64,000 nt of DNA from Marivita hallyeonensis (GTDB lineage: Bacteria; Pseudomonadota; Alphaproteobacteria; Rhodobacterales; Rhodobacteraceae), in assembly GCF_900129875.1 (NCBI RefSeq), contig NZ_FQXC01000001.1, positions 1,048,167 to 1,112,166 of the forward strand, given 5' to 3'. The notes below the pieces were generated by a model. The model ran no database searches and was not told the DNA's origin. It worked only from the letters and a program-made list of their open reading frames with translations. Positions 9,583-17,678 of this stretch are shown here, in pieces. The position numbers were made by a program, and so were the translations under genes. How positions within the stretch are numbered: the stretch's first letter is position 1; each line of letters opens with the position of its first letter.

Positions 9583-10019
9583 GGCGACGCTTCCAAGCGG
9601 ACAACGCTTACGTTTGTCGCCCCTGCGCGTGATGCGGCATCCATGAGCGTCACCAGAGCCTGCATGTCAGCGGCACCGGACGGTAAGATGAGGATGCGTG
9701 CGTCCGGTCTTTGCTGAACCAATGCTGCAAACGCTTCGTCGGTCAGTGTTTGCCCGCGAAACGTAGCCGTCCCGTCGGCGGCGAGACGGATCAAAACGGC
9801 CCCGCTTGAAGCGCTGCTGGAATCGGTTGAAGGACTCTGTGCTGCCTCGGATCGGTTCGCTGCGGGGATCATGTCAAGGTTCAGGTACGTGGACGTCACC
9901 ATGAAAAAGACGAGCAGGATTAGCATGACGTCGATCATCGGAACCAAAGAGATCGCCGCTTTCGGCGGCGTAGGGCGTTTCAGCGTGAGCGTTGCAGAGG
10001 CGGGCAGCATTGTGGTCAC
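9579..10019 (-). CDS. exbD: ExbD/TolR-type proton-channel subunit (first copy)
   Basis: A 146-residue ExbD/TolR family protein with a membrane segment containing the conserved Asp (LVPMIDVMLILLVFFMV), then a periplasmic domain. A Ser-rich insert (about residues 62-72) follows the membrane segment. It overlaps exbB by 4 nt upstream and the second exbD by 4 nt downstream. It differs clearly from the second copy, so the motor may contain a mixed ExbD dimer (inference). Confidence 0.88.
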   Translation of the reverse strand: MTTMLPASATLTLKRPTPPKAAISLVPMIDVMLILLVFFMVTSTYLNLDMIPAANRSEAAQSPSTDSSSASSGAVLIRLAADGTATFRGQTLTDEAFAALVQQRPDARILILPSGAADMQALVTLMDAASRAGATNVSVVRLEASP

Positions 10020-10639
10020 GGCTTTGGCGCGTCGGCAGCCAGCATGAGTTGTGCTACTGCGCCTTCGATAAGCTGTGCCGCGCGCTCGGCCCGAGATGAC
10101 AGGAGCGATGCGCCTACCGCGGCCGGGATAGCGACGAGCAGGCCCGCTGCTGTTGTGAGCAATGCTTGCCAGATACCGCCGGCGAGCACCGACGCGTTCG
10201 CCGCGCCTTGCGCTAGTTCAAGTTCCTGGAAGGACTGGATCATACCAAGCACCGTGCCAAGAAGCCCCAAGAGCGGAGAGATCATCGCAATCAATTCGAG
10301 CAACCGAAGATGCCGCGTCATTGCATTGAACTCTTCGTTTCCCCGGCGTGTCAGTTCCGTCATCAACGCAGCGCCCGAACGGCCTTTTTCCAATGAAGTA
10401 ATGGCGAATGCCAAAACGCGATCCGCTGGGGCACGGCCTTGTTCCGCAGAAGATTGCGCAGAAATAGTGTCGCCGTCTTCGTATTTGGCGATAAGGTCTT
10501 GCCGTCGGATTTCTCCAGATGTCACCGACCACAGTTGGAGCGTTTTCATAACGATCAAGGTCAGCGAGACCAAAGACAAAACCAGAAGCACTGCAATAAT
10601 CGGCCCGCCGGTCCCGAGTGTTGAGAGGGACCCAAACAC
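10016..10639 (-). CDS. exbB: ExbB/TolQ/MotA-family motor subunit
   Basis: A 207-residue MotA/TolQ/ExbB family protein with three predicted membrane helices: one near the N-terminus (about 12-32) and two in the C-terminal half. The latter carry the family signatures ISPLLGLLGTVLGMIQSF and ALLTTAAGLLVAIPAAVG, with a cytoplasmic loop between the first and second helix. It forms the proton channel scaffold with ExbD. It begins 2 nt after the small periplasmic protein gene and overlaps exbD by 4 nt. TonB, Tol and other force-using systems share these subunits; the unusual fourth gene argues against a plain siderophore TonB system. Confidence 0.9.
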   Translation of the reverse strand: MFGSLSTLGTGGPIIAVLLVLSLVSLTLIVMKTLQLWSVTSGEIRRQDLIAKYEDGDTISAQSSAEQGRAPADRVLAFAITSLEKGRSGAALMTELTRRGNEEFNAMTRHLRLLELIAMISPLLGLLGTVLGMIQSFQELELAQGAANASVLAGGIWQALLTTAAGLLVAIPAAVGASLLSSRAERAAQLIEGAVAQLMLAADAPKP

Positions 10640-10641
10640 GA

Positions 10642-11064
10642 CTATTTCACCAAAGCGGCATTTGTTTTGCTTTGCAGGTCAAGGAAGGCGAAGCAATCCG
10701 TCTCCTCTTCGTTTTGCGGCCGGCAGGACGCCATGTCGTGCAGAACGATCTCGGAAATGTCGGTGCATGCGATCTCGGGAATGGCAAAAAGCTTGAGAGT
10801 GGTTCGCGCGATTGGCAACGGGGCCGCATCGACGGACAGGAGGCGGTCAATAACCCCGGATCGATCTAAAATTGCAAGGCTCATCTCAAAGCCTTCAAAG
10901 CTTTTGCCTGTCTGGTTTCGGAAGAGAAAATATGCCTGACATCCGCCGTCCTCAGCCGTTTCAAACTTGTTCAATTCAACGCTCAGAAGTGCATCTTGTG
11001 CCGTTGCGGACTGGGCTGAAACCGCCAGAGCAGCAACCAACAGCCAAACTGACACATCCTTCAT
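10642..11064 (-). CDS. small periplasmic protein leading the Exb operon
   Basis: A 140-residue protein that I cannot assign to a named family. It has a signal peptide (residues 1-22, ending SATAQ) and a compact mature domain with four Cys (in GGCQAYF, IACTD, MASCRP, TDCFAF) that could form two disulfides. A Tat motif is absent, so Sec export is likely. It is first in the minus-strand operon with exbB-exbD-exbD and the TonB-position gene, ending 2 nt before exbB. It may be a periplasmic partner of the motor complex (inference from position). Confidence 0.75.
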   Translation of the reverse strand: MKDVSVWLLVAALAVSAQSATAQDALLSVELNKFETAEDGGCQAYFLFRNQTGKSFEGFEMSLAILDRSGVIDRLLSVDAAPLPIARTTLKLFAIPEIACTDISEIVLHDMASCRPQNEEETDCFAFLDLQSKTNAALVK

Positions 11065-11314
11065 AAGAGCCTCCCAAAATTTAATTCACCCATCTAAGAA
11101 TATGAATTTATTCAATAATAACGGGTTTTTCGGCGCAGACACGTCCAGTATCGGATTGCTCTGGCGCATCCCTTGCCTAAGGAAACGCGAAGTAAGCAAA
11201 CGGGTCAAGTGACAAGGGAAAGGGGTCTATTCAAAATTGCTGCCGAGGCGCGGTTTGTTTTGTGCGGTCAAGTGTGGGAACGTTGCTGGACGAGTTTCTT
11301 TGCGGAGCAAGTGG
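11065..11314. promoter_or_regulatory. divergent AT-rich promoter region with a TGAAT-TT-ATTCA dyad
   Basis: This 250-nt region separates the Exb operon from the methyltransferase gene. It contains an AT-rich patch (about 11085-11130) that stands out from the surrounding GC-rich sequence, with a perfect TGAAT-N2-ATTCA dyad at 11103-11114. The dyad could be an operator for a dimeric regulator. It does not fit the known RirA (TGA-N9-TCA) or Irr box spacing. Confidence 0.35.
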
Positions 11315-12448
11315 ATGATGCTGCAAACGGCCGACACGCCAGAAGCGATCTACGCACAAGTTGAAGCCTTTCGATCAAAGGTTGCAGACCAGGTTGGCGT
11401 TATCGTTGAAGAACTGTGCAGGAATTATCGTCGCAACGGCGATCGTATCGCCTCGGCGTGCTTGAAAATCGATCAAGCCATTCGTGATTACCATGCTTTC
11501 TTGCCGCGTATCGATGCTGTCCGGGCTCGAGCAGAGCAAGAAGCAACGGACCACAGTGAATTCATTGAACTGCGCCGTCTTTGGGGGCCAACAACCGCGA
11601 ATGCCAGTTTATTCAGGATAGAGCTGAACCGGTGGCATGAAATGCGCGTTCTGGTCGACAGGCAGCGTAAGCCCAAGCGAAGACGGCTTTACGTTCCGAC
11701 AGCGAAAGTGCCGGAAATCACGATGTCTCAGATGCTTGCAGGAGATGACGTATTTCATGCCATCCATGCAGTACTGAACCCCGCTGACCAAAGTGCGTCT
11801 GCCGAGGACTACGGGTGTTTCCCTGACATCGGGCTTTCGAACAGTGATTTCCACGCACATCTTCATGCCGCGTACCGTGTCCTTCTCGCACGACCCGAGA
11901 AAAAGGACTGGCGATTTCTTGATGTGGGGTGCGGAGCGGGACTTAAAGTGATCTCAGCGAAGCGTTATTTTGATGAGGTTTTCGGATTTGACTACGATCC
12001 GGCTTATGTAGACTTCGGCAAGTCTTTGGCGACGCGCGGAGGTTTGGATCCCGCCCGCATTTTTCAACAAAATGCCCTAAGCTATGACGACTACGGCGAG
12101 TTCGACGTCATTTATTTCTATCGGCCCATGCGGGATGAGGATTTGTTGATGGAGATGGAAAAGTTGATTGTCGAGACAGCGCACCCTGGAACGCTGCTCA
12201 TCGCGCCTTATCGTGCATTCACCCATCGGTACGAAGATCTTGGCTGTGGACACATAGAGGGCGATCTGTACCTTGCACAAGCTAGCGCAGAGGACGCCCA
12301 AAAAGCGCGTCGCGCGGCAGAGCGGATGGGCCCGTTCATTGCAAAACGCGACGAGTCGTTGCTCAGAACGGTGTGGTCACCGATCTTGGACCAATCACGA
12401 GCGAATGGATACGATTTACCGACCCGCTACGCGAAACCGCGGTACTGA
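11315..12448 (+). CDS. class I SAM-dependent methyltransferase with a helical N-terminal extension
   Basis: A 377-residue protein from the ATG at 11315, which has GGAG 7 nt upstream; an in-frame start at 11237 lacks such a site. Residues about 1-130 are helical and charged, of unknown family. The C-terminal half has the Rossmann SAM-binding motif I, FLDVGCGAGLKVIS, and an acidic motif II, FGFDYDP, followed by a motif IV-like FDVIYFYRP. The substrate cannot be told from sequence. It lies just upstream of tssA in the same direction and may be part of the T6SS locus, modifying a component or effector, or may be an unrelated neighbour. Confidence 0.75.
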   Translation: MMLQTADTPEAIYAQVEAFRSKVADQVGVIVEELCRNYRRNGDRIASACLKIDQAIRDYHAFLPRIDAVRARAEQEATDHSEFIELRRLWGPTTANASLFRIELNRWHEMRVLVDRQRKPKRRRLYVPTAKVPEITMSQMLAGDDVFHAIHAVLNPADQSASAEDYGCFPDIGLSNSDFHAHLHAAYRVLLARPEKKDWRFLDVGCGAGLKVISAKRYFDEVFGFDYDPAYVDFGKSLATRGGLDPARIFQQNALSYDDYGEFDVIYFYRPMRDEDLLMEMEKLIVETAHPGTLLIAPYRAFTHRYEDLGCGHIEGDLYLAQASAEDAQKARRAAERMGPFIAKRDESLLRTVWSPILDQSRANGYDLPTRYAKPRY

Positions 12449-12636
12449 CATTTGGTCTTTTGTGCCGCTCAGATGGCGGGTCTAGAGCCCACGACTGACA
12501 ATCTTCAGTTGAGCCGAACTCGAAAATATAGTTCGTTTCAAATTCTTCGCTAGATTTTTGACAGAGGTTTGATAGCATTCCGCCACGTTAGCTATTTTGT
12601 TTGTACTTTTTTTCTCAAGACCTGAAGGCTGCCACA
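12449..12636. promoter_or_regulatory. probable T6SS operon promoter region
   Basis: An AT-richer 188-nt stretch upstream of tssA. A perfect TTGACA lies at 12558-12563, but no good -10 hexamer is seen 16-18 nt downstream. It is the most likely promoter region for the main T6SS operon by position. A sigma-54 type GG-N10-GC site was not seen. Confidence 0.3.
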
Positions 12637-13659
12637 TTGTCTGACTTGTTTATTGCCCATGGAGATGACGCTCCAAGTGGGGAAAACCTTGAGTACGATC
12701 CCGACTTCACGGCGATGGAGTTGGCTGCCCAGCCAGAGGAAGAGCGCCAGGCTGGAGATGAGATTGTCGAAGGCAAAGACCCGGATTTCAAAGACCTCGC
12801 AGCCAAGGCACGTGCCATCCTTGAGCGGTGTCACGATATCCGAGCGGCGGTATATCTCGCGAATGCGGAGCTGCGACTGACCGGATTATCCGGTTTCGCT
12901 GAGATGACGCGTTACATCCGCTTTTGCCTCGAAGAGCACTGGGACACCTGCCATCCCCAGCTGGATGCTGACGATGACGATGACCCCACCATGCGGATCA
13001 ACGCCGTCACAAACCTGTCAGATCGCAGCACGATCTTGAGAGGTTTGCGCGTGGAAGCGCCGTTGACCGACAGCCGGGCATTTGGGCAGGTCACGCTGCG
13101 TGACATTGAGGTGTCCAAGGGAGAGACACCTCCGCGTGAGGACGAAACACCGATGCCGGCTTCGGATCTGAACGGCGCGTTTCTGGATACGAATGATGAA
13201 AAGCTGAACGAGTTTCTTACGAGCGCGCAGGCCGCTTTGGAGAATGTTAACGCAGTCGACGCTGTTTTCCTCGAGAAGACTCCCGGGTTTGGACCGTCGC
13301 TGGAACCGCTCCAGAAAATGTTGGCGCAAGTCATCTCGGTCTTGTCGGAAGCTGTTGGCGAAGATGAGCCGGAAGCTACAGGACAATCCTCGAACGCGGG
13401 CCCAACAGTGTCAGCTTCGATCGAAGGCGGTAGCGGCACACCGGGACAAATCGCGTCTCAGGCGGATGTGGCAGCCACGCTGGATCGGATCATTGCTTAT
13501 TATGCCAAGCACGAACCCTCGAGCCCAATTCCGATCCTGCTTCAGCGTGCGCGCCGACTGATTGGAGCGGATTTCCTAACTATTATCAATGATTTGGCGC
13601 CACTTGGTGTTGAGAACGTCAATTTGGTTGGCGGGATCTCGGAAGAGGAGTCCTACTAG
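12637..13659 (+). CDS. tssA: T6SS protein TssA (ImpA N-terminal domain)
   Basis: TssA caps and primes sheath/tube assembly at the baseplate. The ImpA_N signature is visible at the start (DAPSGENLEYDP), followed by the domain with LRLTGLSGFAEMTRYI. The C-terminal part is short, ending in PIPILLQRARRLIGADFLTII, which is typical of the TssA class with a C-terminal helical segment. I prefer the TTG at 12637 (GAAGG 8 nt upstream), giving 340 residues that begin LSDLFIAHGDDAP like other TssA proteins. A TTG at 12601 would add 12 residues but has no SD. It is the first gene of the T6SS operon, 72 nt before tssB. Confidence 0.9.
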   Translation: MSDLFIAHGDDAPSGENLEYDPDFTAMELAAQPEEERQAGDEIVEGKDPDFKDLAAKARAILERCHDIRAAVYLANAELRLTGLSGFAEMTRYIRFCLEEHWDTCHPQLDADDDDDPTMRINAVTNLSDRSTILRGLRVEAPLTDSRAFGQVTLRDIEVSKGETPPREDETPMPASDLNGAFLDTNDEKLNEFLTSAQAALENVNAVDAVFLEKTPGFGPSLEPLQKMLAQVISVLSEAVGEDEPEATGQSSNAGPTVSASIEGGSGTPGQIASQADVAATLDRIIAYYAKHEPSSPIPILLQRARRLIGADFLTIINDLAPLGVENVNLVGGISEEESY

Positions 13660-13731
13660 CAAGTGCCGTCAAGTTGAGGCGGCGAAACTCAAGTCCAAAA
13701 CCACAAAAAGCCGATGGAATAGGGAGAAAAG

Positions 13732-14250
13732 ATGTCTAGTTCACAAAAATTTATCGCAAGAAATCGGGCTCCGAGAGTGCAGATCGAGTATGATGTGGAG
13801 CTCTACGGATCGGAAAAGAAAGTTCAACTTCCATTCGTAATGGGCGTTATGTCTGATCTGGCTGGCAAATCGGAAGTCGAACAGCCGGGCGTCGCCGATC
13901 GCAAGTTTCTTGAGATCGACGTTGATAACTTCGACGATCGCATGAAGTCCATGAAGCCACGTGTCGCGTTTTCGGTGCCGAATACGCTGACCGGCGAAGG
14001 TAATCTGTCGGTCGATGTCTCGTTTGAAAGTATGGACGACTTCTCTCCTGGCAGGATTGCCGAAAAAGTCGAGCCGTTGAAAAAGCTACTCGATGCGCGC
14101 AACGAACTATCGAATTTGGCTACGTACATGGACGGCAAACCTGGTGCCGAGGAACTGATCTCGAAGGCCATGAACGATCCGGCCTTGCTGAAGTCACTTG
14201 CTGCGCAGGCGGCCCCGTCTGACGACGAGTCAACCAAGGAAGAGGGATAA
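13732..14250 (+). CDS. tssB: T6SS contractile sheath small subunit TssB (VipA/ImpB)
   Basis: A 172-residue TssB protein, the usual length. It starts SSSQKFIARNRAPRVQIEYD and keeps the family core (LPFVMGVMSDLAGKSE, then RFLEID-like KFLEIDVDNFDDRMK). It pairs with TssC to form the contractile sheath in the cytoplasm. A strong SD (AGGGAGA) precedes the ATG. tssC follows after 3 nt. Confidence 0.97.
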   Translation: MSSSQKFIARNRAPRVQIEYDVELYGSEKKVQLPFVMGVMSDLAGKSEVEQPGVADRKFLEIDVDNFDDRMKSMKPRVAFSVPNTLTGEGNLSVDVSFESMDDFSPGRIAEKVEPLKKLLDARNELSNLATYMDGKPGAEELISKAMNDPALLKSLAAQAAPSDDESTKEEG

Positions 14251-14253
14251 GCG

Positions 14254-15747
14254 ATGGCCGAACAAGCAACAGAAGCGCAGGTGGCAGAAGGTACAGCCGA
14301 AGCCACGGAGTCTGATTTCGCGGCGCTGCTTGAAAAGGAGTTCAAGCCAAAAACCGATACTGCCAAATCAGCCGTCGAGTCTGCTGTCACCACTTTGGCC
14401 CAGCAGGCTTTGGAAAACGCGTCGCTTATCTCGGAAGATGTGTTGCTGTCTCTGGAAGCGATGGTCGCAGAGATCGACAGGAAACTTTCCGAACAGATCA
14501 ACCTGATCATCCACCACGAAGAATATCAGCAACTCGAAAGTGCTTGGCGCGGTCTCCATTTCCTGGTGAACAACACCGAAACGGATGAGATGCTCAAGAT
14601 CCGGGTGATGAACATCTCAAAGAAGGACCTGCACAAAACCTTGCGCAAGTTCAAAGGCACAGCCTGGGATCAATCACCGATCTTCAAAAAACTGTATGGC
14701 GAGGAGTACGACCAGATCGGCGGAGAACCATATGGCTGTCTCGTCGGCGACTATTATTTCGATCATACGCCACCGGATGTTGAATTGCTGGGCGAGATGT
14801 CAAAGATCGCCGCGGCCGCGCACGCGCCCTTTCTGGCAGCAGCAGCACCGTCATTGATGCAGTTTGAAAGCTGGTCTGAGTTGTCGAATCCGCGCGATCT
14901 GACGAAGATCTTCCAGACGCCCGAATACGCGGGATGGCGCAGTCTTCGGGATAGCGAGGACAGCAAATACCTTGGCCTCGCGATGCCGAAATTCCTCAGC
15001 CGTCAGCCCTATGGTGCCAAGTCGAACCCGGTCGAGGAATTCGCCTTCGAAGAAGACACCGGAAACGGCGACTCCTCCAGATTTGCCTGGACGAATGCTG
15101 CATATGGCATGGCGATGAACATCAATCGCTCGTTCAAGGAGTATGGCTGGTGCAGCCGAATTCGTGGCGTTGAGTCTGGTGGAACAATCGAAGGTCTGCC
15201 GACGCACACATTCCCGACGGATGATGGCGGTGTCGATATGAAGTGCCCGACCGAAGTCACCATTGGCGACCGCCGGGAAGCGGAGTTGGCGAAGGCCGGT
15301 CTTATGCCGCTTTTGCATCGAAAGAATACCGACAACGCGTCGTTCATTGGAGCGCAGTCTTTGCACAAGCCGGCTGTCTACGAAGACCCGGATGCAACAG
15401 CGAACGCCAATCTGGCAGCACGTTTGCCATATCTCTTCGCGACATGCCGTTTTGCGCATTACCTGAAGTGCATGGTTCGGGATAAAGTCGGTTCGTTCAA
15501 AGAGCGCGAGGATATGGAGCGCTGGCTGAATGAATGGATCATGCAATACGTCGATGGCAGTCCCGACCGGTCCACGGAGCGGACGAAAGCCGAAAAACCT
15601 CTTGCTGCAGCCGAAGTCGTTGTCGAGGCTGACGAGGAGAACCCCGGTTACTACCGTTCGCAATTCTTCTTGCGACCTCATTACCAGTTGGAAGGTTTGT
15701 CGGTGTCGTTGCGGCTGGTTTCGAAGCTGCCTTCCGAAAAGCAATAA
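14254..15747 (+). CDS. tssC: T6SS contractile sheath large subunit TssC (VipB/ImpC)
   Basis: A 497-residue TssC protein, full length. Characteristic stretches are visible: QLESAWRGLHFLVNNTETD, LVGDYYFDHTPPDVELL and the C-terminal NPGYYRSQFFLRPHYQLEGL. It assembles with TssB into the sheath whose contraction drives the Hcp tube. It is closely coupled to tssB. An unusual perfect hairpin lies between its stop and hcp. Confidence 0.97.
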   Translation: MAEQATEAQVAEGTAEATESDFAALLEKEFKPKTDTAKSAVESAVTTLAQQALENASLISEDVLLSLEAMVAEIDRKLSEQINLIIHHEEYQQLESAWRGLHFLVNNTETDEMLKIRVMNISKKDLHKTLRKFKGTAWDQSPIFKKLYGEEYDQIGGEPYGCLVGDYYFDHTPPDVELLGEMSKIAAAAHAPFLAAAAPSLMQFESWSELSNPRDLTKIFQTPEYAGWRSLRDSEDSKYLGLAMPKFLSRQPYGAKSNPVEEFAFEEDTGNGDSSRFAWTNAAYGMAMNINRSFKEYGWCSRIRGVESGGTIEGLPTHTFPTDDGGVDMKCPTEVTIGDRREAELAKAGLMPLLHRKNTDNASFIGAQSLHKPAVYEDPDATANANLAARLPYLFATCRFAHYLKCMVRDKVGSFKEREDMERWLNEWIMQYVDGSPDRSTERTKAEKPLAAAEVVVEADEENPGYYRSQFFLRPHYQLEGLSVSLRLVSKLPSEKQ

Positions 15748-15753
15748 TGATAG

Positions 15754-15780
15754 GCCCAAGGCGCATGGTGCGCCTTGGGC
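15754..15780 (+). promoter_or_regulatory. intercistronic hairpin between tssC and hcp
   Basis: A perfect 11-bp inverted repeat (GCCCAAGGCGC / GCGCCTTGGGC) with an ATGGT loop. It begins 6 nt after the tssC stop and ends 51 nt before the hcp start. No T-run follows, so it is not a typical intrinsic terminator. It may partly stop transcription or protect and process the mRNA so that Hcp is made in different amounts from the sheath. Confidence 0.6.
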
Positions 15781-15831
15781 AATCATTTCAACAGAGCGGT
15801 GGGTGCCGCATTTGAAGAAAGGAAGATCATC

Positions 15832-16317
15832 ATGGCCGTTGATATGTTTATTAAGATCGGACCGCTTGACGGGGAGTCCAAGGACCACAAAAAGAAGGGC
15901 GAGATCGACGTTCTGGCGTGGTCGTGGGGTTGCAGCAACTCCGGCACATGGCACCACGGTGGCGGCGGCGGCGCTGGTAAAGCGAACTACCAAGACCTTT
16001 CGATCACCACATATATCGAAAATTCTACCTCAGCCCTTCTTCAAGCATGCGGGACCGGAGAGCATTTTGATGATGCGACGTTGACGGTTCGAAAGGCTGG
16101 CAAGAAGCCGCTTGAATATCTCGTCATCAAAATGAAGAAGATTTTGGTCACGTCAGTGTCTTTCGGTGGGTCCGGCGGCGAAGAACGACTGACGCAAAAC
16201 GTCACTTTGAACTTCGCCGAAATCGAATGGACCTACAAAGAACAAAAAGACGACGGTTCCGGCGGTCCTGACAAGAAGTTCGCCTTCGACATCGAAGCAA
16301 ACGAAGACAAAAGCTAA
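15832..16317 (+). CDS. hcp: T6SS tube protein Hcp (TssD)
   Basis: A 161-residue Hcp, the standard length, from the ATG at 15832 with a purine-rich SD (GAAAGGAAG). It begins MAVDMFIKIGPLDGESKDH and keeps the family segments DVLAWSWG and LEYLVIKMKKILVTSVS. Hexameric rings stack into the tube inside the sheath. A longer in-frame start at 15775 would start inside the hairpin and is unlikely. Confidence 0.97.
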   Translation: MAVDMFIKIGPLDGESKDHKKKGEIDVLAWSWGCSNSGTWHHGGGGGAGKANYQDLSITTYIENSTSALLQACGTGEHFDDATLTVRKAGKKPLEYLVIKMKKILVTSVSFGGSGGEERLTQNVTLNFAEIEWTYKEQKDDGSGGPDKKFAFDIEANEDKS

Positions 16318-16364
16318 GTCCCGTCCGCTCGCGGCGCGCGTAACCATTCTGGAGACTGCCAGTG

Positions 16365-17183
16365 ATGAATACTGCTCAGGACTTACTCAAGGCCGGAGAC
16401 CTGCAAGGGGCACTGGCCAGTCTTCAGGATGCCGTGCGTGCAAAGCCGGAAGACGCGAAATTGCGCGTCTTCCTCTTTCAGTTGCTTTGCGTGATGGGCG
16501 ATTGGAACCGCGCGGTGGCTCAGCTCAAGCTTTGCGCGCAGCTTGATGCGGCGGCGCTTCCAATGGCGCAGACGTATCGAGAAGCCATCATATGCGAGGT
16601 CTTTCGTGAGAAGGTCTTTTCGGGTGAAAAAGATGCGTTGATCTTCGGGCAACCACAGGATTGGGTGGCACTGTTGGCGCAATCTGTAAAAGCTTTGGCG
16701 CGGGGTCACGCTGACCAAGCGGCACAGCTCAGGGAAGAGGCGTTCGAAAAAGCGCCAACGACCAGCGGAGCGCTTGATGAAATCGATTTCGAATGGATTG
16801 CCGACGCCGATATGCGATTGGGTCCTGTGCTCGAAATCATTATCAATGGCAAGTACTTCTGGATGCCATTCAACGTTCTGGCCAGTTTGCGATTGGACCC
16901 ACCGGTCGATTTGCGTGATGCGGTTTGGACCGCAGCGAACCTGACGCTTCACAATGGTGGCGAACTTGTCGGGCTAATTCCCACACGTTATGCCGGGACC
17001 ACTGACCGTGGAGACGATGCGATGAAGCTGTCTCGTGCCACGCATTGGGAAGACCTTGGCGGCGGAACTTTTGGCGGCGTAGGGCAACGGCTTTTTGCGA
17101 CGGACCAGTCCGAAGTTGCGATTATGGATGCGCGTAATTTCCAGTTCGCTCCGAATTTGACCCAAGGTGCGGATGATGGCTGA
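16365..17183 (+). CDS. tagJ: T6SS accessory protein TagJ (ImpE family)
   Basis: A 272-residue ImpE-family protein. The N-terminal TPR-like helical repeats (DLQGALASLQDAVRAKPED) precede the ImpE C-terminal domain with WIADADMRLGPVLE and YFWMPFNVLASL. In Pseudomonas, TagJ binds the sheath protein TssB and modulates ClpV-dependent disassembly. GTG at 16362 or ATG at 16365 are both possible after GGAG. The 3' end overlaps tssE by 8 nt. Confidence 0.92.
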   Translation: MNTAQDLLKAGDLQGALASLQDAVRAKPEDAKLRVFLFQLLCVMGDWNRAVAQLKLCAQLDAAALPMAQTYREAIICEVFREKVFSGEKDALIFGQPQDWVALLAQSVKALARGHADQAAQLREEAFEKAPTTSGALDEIDFEWIADADMRLGPVLEIIINGKYFWMPFNVLASLRLDPPVDLRDAVWTAANLTLHNGGELVGLIPTRYAGTTDRGDDAMKLSRATHWEDLGGGTFGGVGQRLFATDQSEVAIMDARNFQFAPNLTQGADDG

Positions 17184-17673
17184 CCGCACGCTCACAGAGC
17201 GCCTTCAGCCGTCAATCATCGATAGGCTGACTGACCACGAGCCTTCGAAGAAAAGTGAAACGCAGGCGGAACGGATGATCGATATCCGAAGGCTTCGCGA
17301 AATCATTCAACGGGATCTGTCTTGGCTCTTAAACACGGGAAATCTTGATAGCGAAATCGACAGCGAAGAATATCCGCACGTCATGACTTCCGTGTTGAAT
17401 TACGGTGTTCCTGACCCCACGGGTGATTTCGCAAACGTCGAACGCGCGACGGCGGTACGTGACGCGATCCAAAAAGCCATTGAGTTATTCGAACCGCGGA
17501 TCATTGATGGCACCCTGAAGGTCATAACACGCACAGACGATGCCAAACGAGAGGCAATCGTCGAGTTCGACATTCTTGCCGACATGTGGGCCGAGCCGTT
17601 GCCCACAGAGCTTTATCTGCGCAGCCAGTTTGATGTGACAACCGGCCAGATAAGTCTCGAGCGCGGGAGCTGA
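17176..17673 (+). CDS. tssE: T6SS baseplate protein TssE (gp25-like)
   Basis: A 165-residue gp25-like protein. The core EIIQRDLSWLLNTG, EEYPHVMTSVLNYGVPD and the acidic EFDILADMWAEPLPTELYLR match TssE. It forms the baseplate wedge with TssF, TssG and TssK and nucleates sheath assembly. The ATG at 17176 (AAGG 8 nt upstream) is preferred over GTG at 17167 and ATG at 17173. It overlaps tagJ. Confidence 0.95.
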   Translation: MADRTLTERLQPSIIDRLTDHEPSKKSETQAERMIDIRRLREIIQRDLSWLLNTGNLDSEIDSEEYPHVMTSVLNYGVPDPTGDFANVERATAVRDAIQKAIELFEPRIIDGTLKVITRTDDAKREAIVEFDILADMWAEPLPTELYLRSQFDVTTGQISLERGS

Positions 17674-17678
17674 CGAAA

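Noticed and set aside
15754..15780. Intrinsic terminator after tssC
   Set aside because: The stem is strong but no T-run follows, and hcp lies in the same direction just after it. I list it as a regulatory hairpin instead.
14851..15993. 380-codon minus-strand ORF opposite tssC and hcp
   Set aside because: Antisense to two core T6SS genes, no domain, and it reads through the hairpin.
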